A DNA stretch of 64,000 nucleotides from Chrysopogon serrulatus (taxonomy: Eukaryota; Streptophyta; Magnoliopsida; Poales; Poaceae), in NCBI GenBank assembly GCA_015844335.1, contig JADLZL010005845.1, positions 35,123-99,122 on the forward strand, in the 5' to 3' direction. The stretch's first letter is position 1; the number at the start of each line of letters is the position of its first letter. The position numbers and the translations under genes were made by a program. Below, in pieces: positions 54,916-64,000 of this stretch. The notes beneath the pieces are model-generated. The model did not search any database, was not told the origin of the DNA, and saw only the letters and a list, made by a program, of their open reading frames with translations.

Positions 54916-57670
54916 TATTCCTTAGGGTCAATAGTTATTTTATTTTCATCAGATTAACTTATTCTTGGGGCTCTGAGAATGTTGTGAGGAGATTATTTCT
55001 CCTTTGGTGGAATAGTTGTTTCCCTTTAAGTTGTCCAGAAAGGCTAACAAATTGCCTCAAGGTGGATGCCTCCATGCTGGTGCTCGGCCGGTGCGGGCAA
55101 TCTCCCCGCTGCCGGCTAGGCTGGTAAGCCACTCAGCACCATAAGCCCTTCTATCTTACCTGTTCGCATATCTCTAGCAAATGTAAATACTTGAGGGTCA
55201 ACTGTGGACAATGAAGCTGTGATGAGAGAACCCCATATTATGTCAGTCCATAGTGTTTTGTAAACCAAAAATGAGCCTTACACTTCATAATTAATTTATT
55301 CTTCATCCTACCGAGAATGAACTGTTTTTTTACTAGTTTAGCTTATCCTGGCGGTACAGTCCCTAAAAACAATGGGTCAAGGTTCAGGATTGAGTTGATT
55401 GGTACTTGGTTTTCTCATGTATACTCCCCGTAAGATAATAAAAAAAAGGGTTACAAAAAGGTAAATATGAACATCCCTGCTCATAGGTAGTGGCCAAACT
55501 ATTTGTAAAGAATCCTTGCTCACCACCGTTCAATACCAGGGTCCATGCCTTTGGGTGAAAACAGCACTTTACGATGTAGCGCCATGTCCCGTCCATAGAT
55601 TACTGATGCAATACTTGGCCTTGTAGATACACCTCTTCCTGAATAGACCAGGAACCGTGAACACAACTACCAGGAAATTACACTTTTGCTGCTATGTCAC
55701 TTCACATGTGAAGAGGAATCTGAAGCTCAGCAGGTTAGATTAGGGCAAATGGACTATTCACATCAGTAGTCACCAACTATAGTCTAAATAAATTCCAAAT
55801 GTCTCTGCTGCAAATCTTTTTTCCCCTTTTTGCAGCTTCATGTGGAGCATCACTGAAGAGTGCGTGGGTGCATGCATCAACAGTGCAAAGTGCCCGATGA
55901 GCTTTGGTATTTGATAGTCTATCAGGTTTTCACGGCTTCATTTGGCGCATATTTTTGTTAGCTAGGTTTCGGGAAACTAATTCTTGGATATTTTTATAAT
56001 GCATCAGTCATGTTCCTAATGACCCATTGTTTATAATAGCCGTGTGCTATTCAAATCTTGATATTGCAAACTACCAATCGGATCTGTCACCAATGTTTCC
56101 TGGTATTTCCCATTTCGTTGATTTTTGGACAAAAGCAGATTAGTTTTCAAACTGAATTCTTTTGCATTTTGTTATTTACATCCTTATTAGTTGGACTAAA
56201 ATTACCCACCTACACTTTGCCTGAACTCCTTTTCCTATCCTTTTCAAGTGTAATGGCCGCACACAATAGGCACAAAGATATGGAGATGAAAGGCCGCTAC
56301 GGTGAGGTGGGGAAAATACCATATCGATTACATACATGCCTTCTCTTTCTGCTGTCTTATTTATAAGCTTATTTTCCTGTGTTAAATAATTTTTATGTCC
56401 ACACGAACTTATATGCAGATAGAGTTGCCTGCCTGTGCTCCAAAGCAAACTTTTGACGCCATTTTTGACCTTGTTAGTTCCTATAGGATCACCCTCCTGG
56501 ACCTTACTTGCATACTATTCCTGCTGAACGGCTCCTATGGTATCTAATGGTCTCAGTTGCCGAATTTTATGCCAAAATATTTCATATATTCTACTGCTGT
56601 CTAATGTCTGCCTCTCAGGTTCATATAATTTAATGAACCTATATGAAACCTCAACAACTAGATGATAGATTATAGTTTTACAGTTCTAACCTTTCCCCGA
56701 TAGAGGCACATACTTTTTACATTTGCAGTGCATAATTACTTATTTACCGCTCCATTTGCAGAGGTTTGCCTCACTGCTTTCATTTCTAGCTATATGAGTT
56801 CACATATACAGAACTTGCAATATCCATTTTACAGCTTGCAGCTCCGGTTGCTATTCCTAGAAAAGCCTGGCCATGGGTGATTGCTGTAGTACTCACAGCC
56901 CTTAATCTGTCTTCAATATATTATAATGAATAGGAATGGTGCATAGTCCCTTAGTTGATGCTCCATTTTCAGACCTCTCTTTCACTGTTTTCAGTTCTAG
57001 ATATACCAGTTTGCATATGTATATAGAACTTTTTCTTAGATGATTGGATACATAGAACTTGCAGTAGCATTTTTTAGCTTGCAGCTTCGATCGTCCTTGC
57101 TATAAAATAAAAGCAAGCAACTTATGTATTCCAACCCCTGAAGTGCAGGTGCAGGGTGCAGTGACAAGATGGCAAGCAAAGCAACTTCCTCAATTCTCCA
57201 GGATGTGCAGAAAGACAGTCTCCCAGTTTTTAGGCACAGCACAATGCATACCACACACTTGGTTTACAAGCTGTTATCGGAAATGTTTCTTTGGCAGTTC
57301 CATCGAACTTTACATTTTCCAAGACATGTACAAATATTGTCTAAATTTTCTAGGGCCCTGTTGTCAACAAAATGGCCAAAACATGTGGATTCATCGTTCC
57401 TACTATATGGATATCACGTATTTAATTAAATCTTATTGTTTCATATATGCACAAATTACAAAAGATGTGCCAAAGATCAAGAATCACGCAACCGCATGGG
57501 ACTTTCTCCATGTCAAATTTTCTATGTATTTGCATATGCTGCGATGGCCCAAAGATACTAACTTGCGCATAGGGGGCGCCCCTTTGTACTAGTTAACCAT
57601 TAATACAAAACGCAGTACGGTTAAACATATTTTTTTTTATTCCTAAAGTTGTTCTCAGTTCTCACTCGCC
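54916..57670. other. Non-coding stretch, nothing recognised
   Basis: AT-rich with short chance frames (for example 57143-57592). No domain, tRNA, LTR or terminal repeat was recognised. Confidence 0.4.
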
Positions 57671-59440
57671 TTTTTTTTTAGCGGAATGAAAATCTTTTAT
57701 TGACCTTCATAAGAAATACAAACGCCATCCGGCAGAGTTACAAACCAAACATGTCGCCTTAAATCAAAGCATAAATACAACTCCTAGATAAATTATGAGC
57801 ATCCACATTTGATTGCCTTCCTTCATGGACAAACTCAACACATCTAAACTCACATGATCTAGCTCTGATTTCTGGACAACATGTCCATACGTGCCCAGAC
57901 TCCCTTCGCGAATGCTCGCAACAACACCGGCATTGTCACACGCCGGTCTGAAGTTCTGCAGCAGAGCAAATCGCTAGCCGAGCCAGGCCCTCCCTGCAAG
58001 CTATCGCCTCCATCGTCTCTGGCTCCAAGTTGCCCTCCATTACCACTGCTGAAGCCCCCAAAAAACGCCCCGGTAAATCACGTGCAATCGCTGCAGCAGC
58101 GACCTTTCCTGAGCTCTTGGACAAGGCTGCGTCGACGTTGATCTTCATCAGCCCCGATGGTGGAGGAATCCACCGGGTAGAACTTCTCTCGGACTGCTGA
58201 ATTCTCCTTAGGCTGGTGGTTTCATCGATTGAAGATCCGTCACGTAACTCGAAACAAAATTATGTGTCGAGAGAGGGCTCTGGAAGATATCTTCCCGAAT
58301 AGCTTTCCGTCTCGCATACCAGATCGCCCAAAGCGTGATAATAGCCCGAATTAAGTCATCATGCTTCAGAGATTGCATAACAGCGGCCAACCAGCCCCTT
58401 GCATTAAGATCTTGAACCTGAATTATGTGCTCAGTTATTTCTTCCTTCTCCAGCGCCTAGACGCACCGAGCCATATTGCACTCAAGGAGTGAGTGCCGCC
58501 ACGAGTCCCCGGCGCCGCAGAGAGGACATGCACTACTGTCAGCCATATTCCTGTGGTGAAGAAGGTCGTTCGATGGCAGAGAGCATCTGGCTAACCTCCA
58601 CAAGAAAATCTGCACCTTAGAAGGTACTTTAATTCCCCACAATATGGACCACTCTTTCTGAAAAGCTTGTCTGTCCGAGGCCCCCGCCGATCCGGCTAGA
58701 GATTTGCGATGTACCAGCATTCTATAAGCCGAACGAACCGAGAAAACACCACGCTTCTCCCAGTGCCAAGTCCAGAAATCTTGTTGCCGCCTTGTATTGA
58801 GTGGAATACTCGTTATCAAATCTATATCCGGTGGTGTAAAAAATTCCATAAGCTTCACCGATCCCAACCGGCCGACATCGAGTCTATGAGCTCGCCCGAC
58901 CGGTTGAGGCTGGTTTGGTTTGGTTGCTCGGCACCGGCCTCCTTAACCCCGATGAAGGTAGCCAGTCCATTGTCCATATGTTAGTCGTTTCACCCGTTCC
59001 GATCCGTCGTATCAGGCCATCCTTTAGCACCTCCCTGCCATCAAGAATAGAACGCCAAATGCGAGAGGGTGAAAGTCCAATCTTGGCCACCAAGAAATCC
59101 TTGTCAGGGAAGTAAACCGATTTTAGGACCCTGGCACTTAGCGAGCTTCCATCCTGCAAGATCCTCTAAGCTTGTTTCGCTAATAGTGCAAGGTTAAATA
59201 ATTCCATGTCTCGGAAACCAAGCCCACCAAGGTACTTTGGTTGAGTCATGTCATCCCACGCCACCCAACATGTCTTCCTCTTCCCATCCTTGCAGCCCCA
59301 CCAAAATTTCCTCAGCAATCCATCTATATGTTGGCACAGACCGCGGGGCAATCTGAAGCAAGACATAGAGAAGATTGGAATAGCTTGAGCTACGGATTTA
59401 ATGAGAACTTCCTTCCCTCCAGCAGAAAGGCATTGAACCA

Positions 59441-59808
59441 TGTGGGGGTATAACCCCCCGGTACCCTCATCATGTTATATGGGCCGTGCCATCAGCGGAC
59501 CGGACCATGAGTTATGACAGATGTTGTAATCTTAATTAGTACCAACTCGGATACTTTTACTTGTAATCCCGCCCCTCCGGACTATATAAGGAGGGACAGG
59601 GGGTACCCCCATAATCAACTCGAATACAAAGTATAGAACACGGGATGTGCGGTATTACGTCACACCGACGGCCGGAACTGTATAAATCTGTGTCTCGTGC
59701 TTGTGTTTGGGTTACCATCTCGTTCTTGATCTCGCGCACCCCGCCACCATCATCTAATCTACTACCTAGGGTAACCCTTGGTAGGCTGCCGACCGAATAT
59801 CGTCGGCG
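59441..59808 (+). repeat. 5' LTR of the nested element
   Basis: 368 bp with TATATAAG at 59583-59590 and a near-palindromic GGGGGTATAACCCCC start. The terminal CA appears as CG. Confidence 0.9.
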
Positions 59809-61254
59809 ATGGCGGCGCCCGAGTAGGGGAGTGCTCGGATCCGTCGTTGAGCGAGATGGCAAATCCCGATCTTGTAGTCTCCTTGCGAGATTCGGGATTA
59901 GGTTTCGCCCCGCGGTTCTCGTCGGTCGTCATCGGCGATTAGCCGTGGCTCTCGTCGGCGCTCGTCGGCAATTGCTGCAACTCATCGCGTCGCAGCGGCT
60001 TCTTTGGCGGCAACATGCCGATCAGATCTCATTACGACGCCCAAACCCGGACACTCATACATCACGCCGATCGGATCTCATCCTGCAAAGACGAACTCCA
60101 ACTCCAACACGAGATCGGCGGGCTTACCATCAATCTACTACGGCAGCCCCTGCCCACGCCATTGATCCCATCGCCTACTCGTCTGCGTTTGCCGAAACCG
60201 TCGCCGATCCCCGGAATTCGGGCCACCATCGGCCTGCTACTCGCCGAAGAGCGGCGGGGAGGGGCACGACCAAAGCGGCGGATCGCCTTCTCCGACCGCC
60301 ACCGATAGCAAACAAGGACGCGATCCGCACAATCATCCTCAAGTCATCATATCGTTGACTCGTCGTTCACCGCAACTGGAACAACGCCGTGTCTTCGCCG
60401 ACGAGCCAAAGCAAGCAAGCGGCGCCACGATCGATCTACACGTCCATGCAATGCAAGCTAAGTACAAAACAGCCATGCAATTTAATTAAAACAATCAAGA
60501 TATTTTCATATCTGCACTTACGCATCGGCAAAGCATGCAAAGAAATTTTCTTTGCCGTTCAATCTGCACTTGCATGACCCGACGAATGCTCGGCCATGAT
60601 TACATAAATCGATGCATCGGCACGCCATCTCCAAGCAAGGCTATGCGAGGCATTCGCCATCCCTCCCTTGGGACGCCGACTCCTCCGCTCGGTCGACAAC
60701 TTCTCCTTCGCCGCCAATTTCTCCAGCGAATTCTCCGCTCGGCCATGCGGTCGCCGATTTCTCGTTCGGTCGCCGGTCAACTTCTCCGCACAACACGCCG
60801 ATCCCTCCGAATGACTACGCCCGATCCCTCGGGTTGGCGTAATAATTTCTCCACTTGCATCGCTACTCCGCTCGATCCGCCAATTCTTCGCTCGGATGCC
60901 AGCGTCTCCACTCGGCCACCGATCTCTCCATGCGATACGCCGGGTCGTCCTCTCCGCTTCGCCGCCCATTACTCTGTTCGATCTGCTGACTTCACCGCTC
61001 GGCGCACCAACTTCCCTACTCGGCGTGTCGACTACTCTACTCGGCCACGGCGACTTTCTTCACCTAACAAGCTAAGTCATATTTTTTAATATTTTTATTA
61101 TAAATATTCTCCGATCTATATATATATATATTCTCCAATCTATATATATCTCCATATCAATGCATACACGCAATAAATTTTTATCCGCCGACCAGCCGCC
61201 CGGCTACGCTTTTACTCGACTTACCCGAAAGACGACCTGTCCTCGACCTTGACC

Positions 61255-61645
61255 TACACGTGCATGCGGCTCCGCGCTACGTTACGGTCGGTCGGCGGTG
61301 ATTTCTTAGCGACTCTTGTGCTCCCTACGGCGTACACGAGGCATGAGCTCCTCCGCGCTATGGGGTATGAGATAGCCGGGGCTAGGTAACAAGATACAAA
61401 GCTACACTGCAGGGCACTACTCATATTTTCACCATTCGGGTTGCCGACCGCCGCCGTTCTCGATTTGCGTTATCGACGGCGGCTCGTTCTGGCTTAATCG
61501 AAGGCGTGCATGCAGCTCCGCGCTCTGCGTTAAGGGTCGGTCGGAGACGGTGGCTCTCGGCGACGCCTGTATCCCCTGGCGTGCATACGGCTTCCACGCT
61601 AAAGCGCTATGGGCTACGGACTAGTCGGAGCCGGGTTACAATGCG
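61255..61645. repeat. Direct repeat in the nested LTR element
   Basis: CGTGCATGC-GCTCCGCGCT, GGTCGGTCGG, GGCGTGCATACGG-like and CGCTATGGG- blocks occur in the same order from 61258 and again from 61505, about 250 bp apart. Confidence 0.6.
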
Positions 61646-61979
61646 ATGAAAAACCAACCGGGTCGTGCTCCACTCATATCAATAGTTTTTTTCGCCGAAA
61701 ATGAATATAACATCGCCAATATCACCAATGTTGATTCGCGCCAAATTTTATATTTATTTTTACATCATGTACTACCGGTTCTCCATATTTATTGCAGGGG
61801 CCTGGTTCGGTCATCGAGCTTATTCTCTACGCTCGGGGACTAGATCGATCTAGAAGGACATGAGGACTATTGCCAACCAGGTGGTTGCACCACTGGCGCT
61901 TCAGTTCGCCGCCCGACCGGTTGGTTGGACTGCTTTCGCCGCTCAAATTTTATCGCCGACCAGTTTCTCCGACCACTTG

Positions 61980-62350
61980 GCGCTCATCGCCCGATCGCCG
62001 TTCGCCGTCGTCTCTCCGCTCGGCGCTCGCCGCCGATCGCCGCTCATCGTTCGTCTTCGCTCGATGCTCATCACCGATCGATCGCTGCTTGTCGCTCGTC
62101 TCCCTTTCGGTGCTCATCGCCGATCGCCACTCGTCGCCGCTCGGCGCTCGGCGCCACTCGCCGTTCATCTCCACTCGGCGCTCAACGCCGATCGCCACTC
62201 GCCGCTCGCCGTTAGTCTCCACTCGGCGCTCAACGCCGATCGCCACTCGCCGTTCATCTCCACTCGGCGCTCAACGCCGATCGCCACTCAGCTGCTCACC
62301 ATTCGTCTCGCTCGCCGTTAGATCTATCGCTTCGCCGTTCGTCATCGCTC
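61980..62350. repeat. CGCTCGGCG/CGCCGATCGCC minisatellite
   Basis: Imperfect units built from CACTCGGCGCTCAACGCCGA and TCGCCACTCGCCGTTCATCT alternate. The cleanest three units (about 50 bp each) are at 62160-62290. Less regular relatives occur at 60640-61060. Confidence 0.8.
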
Positions 62351-62930
62351 GCCGCTCGTCACTCATCCTTTGTTCATACAAAAGTCGTTAGCTCTGCTAG
62401 TGTACTATCAAGTTTCTCCATGCTGTTCGGTTCGGGTGCTGATCACGTGCGGCCTTCGGGGTCTTGATACACACATGACAGCTAAGCCGGGGGGACTGTT
62501 TATTCGTGCGAATATTGGAAATCTTCTATTCTTTGACCCTGCTACAAGATGCTTCGCTATCTTCCGGCGAGGCTCGGGGACTTCTGGTGTACACGTCACC
62601 TCACGGTGACTTGACGGGTGTACACGTCTCTGGACATAAAGAAATTTTAAATTTAATTTTGAGCCCCTTGCATCCTTTTTGCAAGCCTTATCTGAGTAAG
62701 CCCGAGGTCAGCCGACCAGCTCACGCCTGGACTCTGTCGCCGACCAGCTTGCTCGAGCTTCATCGCCGGCCAGTGCGCGCGACTTCATCGCCGACCAGCG
62801 CACCCGGACTCCATTGCCGATCAGTTGAACTGGTCGGATTCTTCGTTCAAACCGTTCAGCTTCTGGTTTAGCAACTCGGACTGATTCAAGACGGCGTTGC
62901 TCGAAGGATACAAGGCGCTCGGGGACTAGC

Positions 62931-63297
62931 TGTGGGGGTATAACCCCCCGGTACCCTCATCATGTTATATGGGCCGTGCCATCAGCGGACCGGACCATGA
63001 GTTATGACAGATGTTGTAATCTTAATTAGTACCAACTCGGATACTTTACTTGTAATCCTGCCCCTCCAGACTATATAAGGAGGGACAGGGGTACCCCCAT
63101 AATCAACTCGAATACAGTATAGAACACAGGATGTACGGTATTACGTCACACTGACGGCCGGAACCTATATAAATCTGTGTCTCTGTGCTTGTGTTTGGGT
63201 TACCATCTCGTTCTTGATCTCGCGCACCCCGCCACCATCATCTAATCTACTACCTAGGGTAACCCCTTGGTAGGCTGCCGACCAGATATCGTCGACA
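62931..63297 (+). repeat. 3' LTR of the nested element
   Basis: 367 bp, colinear with 59441-59808, ending CGACA and followed by AACCA. Confidence 0.92.
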
Positions 63298-64000
63298 AAC
63301 CATCCATCCTTGTACTCTATCCCATATGCGGTCCTTTATATATTTGAAGGCCCCATTTAAAGATGAACCCACATCCGATGGCATTCCTAAATATTTCTCC
63401 TTCAGTGTTTCATTCTGTACCTCAAGAATATCCTTGATCTCATTTCTCAAGCTTTGGCCGCAGCCTTTGGAAAAGTGGATCAAGATTTGTCCATATTAAT
63501 TTCTTTGTCCTGAAGCCCCGACAATAGGTGCTCAACACGTTCTTCATCTCCCTAGCACTCGCCCCATCCGCCTTGAAAAAACAGCAGGCTATCATCCGCA
63601 AAGAGTAGATGGCTAACTGGTCTGAGCCGGGCGAAGCCACCCTAATGCCATTGAGCGCCGATGATTGGTTTCTTGAATTCAAGAGGCACAAAAGGCCCTC
63701 TGCTGCTAACAAGAAGAGATAGGGTGAGATCGGGTCGCCTTGTCTAATCCCTCGTGTTGGCACAAATGATTCCAGGCTATCTCCATTGAGCTGAACTGAG
63801 AATGAAACTGACGTAACCAGCCTCATAATCATTTCCACCCACACCTGATGAAAACCTAGCCGACACATGATAGCTCTCAAGTATGGCCATTCGACCCGGT
63901 CATAATACGCCTTCCGCATATCCAACTTGAGAGCACAATATCTCTGGTCCCTGGCACGCTTCTTTTTCATGAAATGTAGACACTCATATGCCGTAATAAT

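Larger units (their letters stand above)
59441..63297 (+). mobile_element. Non-coding LTR element nested in L1-d, 3.9 kb
   Basis: LTRs at 59441-59808 and 62931-63297 both start TGTGGGGGTATAACCCCCCG. The 3' LTR ends GTCGACA, while the 5' LTR ends GTCGGCG at the matching place. A 5-bp target duplication AACCA lies at 59436-59440 and 63298-63302. The 3.1-kb interior encodes no gag or pol domain I can recognise and is rich in CGCTCGG/CGCCGATCG repeats. A GCTCGGGGACTAGC tract precedes the 3' LTR. The strand is assigned from that tract and the TATA box. I count about a dozen LTR differences. Confidence 0.92.
57671..64000 (-). mobile_element. L1-d: L1 LINE of a second lineage (RNase H-bearing), 5' end off-window
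   Basis: Minus strand. The 3' poly(A) is the T-run at 57671-57679, preceded on that strand by AATAAAAGATTTTCATTCCGC. The ORF2 parts run leftwards from the right edge: reverse transcriptase (63440-63970), its end (63300-63480 and 59166-59440), zinc-binding region (58457-58700) and RNase H (57760-58148). An LTR element sits inside it at 59441-63297. Sequence and domain content differ from L1-a/-b/-c, which lack RNase H. Confidence 0.9.
57760..64000 (-). pseudogene. L1-d ORF2: reverse transcriptase, zinc-binding domain and RNase H, interrupted
   Basis: From the right: ALKLDMRKAYYDRVEWPYL, GIRQGDPISPYLFLLAAEGL, and a damaged catalytic box (YSLRMIACCFFKADG where YADD is expected, with a frame change). 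Then NETLKEKYLGMPSDVG and, after the LTR element, SAGGKEVLIKSVAQAIPIFSM, FWWGCKDGKRKTCWVAWDDM, RIGTGETTNIWTMDWLP and FLWRLARCSLPSNDLL-H. CPLCGAGDSWRHSLLECNMA (zinc-binding) is followed by an RNase H domain (KINVDAALSKSS-GKVAAAAIARD, ETMEAIACREGL, GRQSNVDAHNLSR). It is multiply frame-changed and cannot function. Confidence 0.85.

Noticed and set aside
57143..57592. 149-codon frame in the 54.9-57.7 kb stretch
   Set aside because: No motif, AT-rich context and no splice sites; length is within chance.
61980..62350. Regularly spaced repeats as a CRISPR-like array
   Set aside because: Units are contiguous and imperfect with no unique spacers, inside a plant LTR element.

Overview
This is a nuclear segment from a grass (Poaceae). 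The coding exons are GC-rich, the introns are GT-AG with AT-rich interiors, the GDSL lipases are of the grass type, and grass-type L1 LINEs and LTR retrotransposons have nested into one another. Exons, splice sites and element borders were read by eye; no alignment was run. The species cannot be named from sequence alone.

Layout. (1) 1-2.95 kb: the last eight coding exons of a nucleotide-sugar (CMP-sialic acid/UDP-galactose type) transporter on the + strand. (2) 3.3-39.1 kb: a tandemly duplicated and shuffled cluster built from three gene types. The types are a short basic protein gene (called SBP here, - strand, four exons), an intronless GTE-like gene (called GTL here, + strand, four copies) and a GDSL esterase/lipase. 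Neighbours sit head-to-head about 0.35-0.5 kb apart, in the pairs SBP|GTL, GDSL fragment|GTL and SBP|GDSL. Only the SBP copy at 35123-37486 looks intact. The other SBP copies have lost the start codon, carry frameshifts or stops, or have lost exons. The first is blown apart to about 16.7 kb by three L1 insertions, one nested in another. (3) 40.7-42.3 kb: an apparently intact four-exon GDSL lipase with a GC-AG intron. The copy before it (37.9-39.1 kb) is intronless and its signal peptide is out of frame with the catalytic domain.

(4) 43354-51893: a complete 8.5-kb LTR retrotransposon with two 1.39-kb LTRs, target duplication CACAC and a tRNA-Asp-type primer site. It has a decayed gag-like frame and no recognisable pol, so it is non-autonomous. 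(5) 51.9-57.7 kb: mostly non-coding, with two possible exons and a diverged direct repeat. (6) 57671 to the right edge: an L1 of a different lineage (- strand, with RNase H). It is interrupted at 59441-63297 by a 3.9-kb non-coding LTR element with 0.37-kb LTRs and target duplication AACCA.

The plausible working genes are the transporter, SBP-3, GTL-4 (perhaps GTL-2) and GDSL-2. The most unusual part is the 36-kb array of shuffled head-to-head pairs. Within it the GTL family is diversifying by internal repeat growth, compensating indels and 3'-end loss. Paralogous empty sites in the array date each transposon insertion relative to the duplications.
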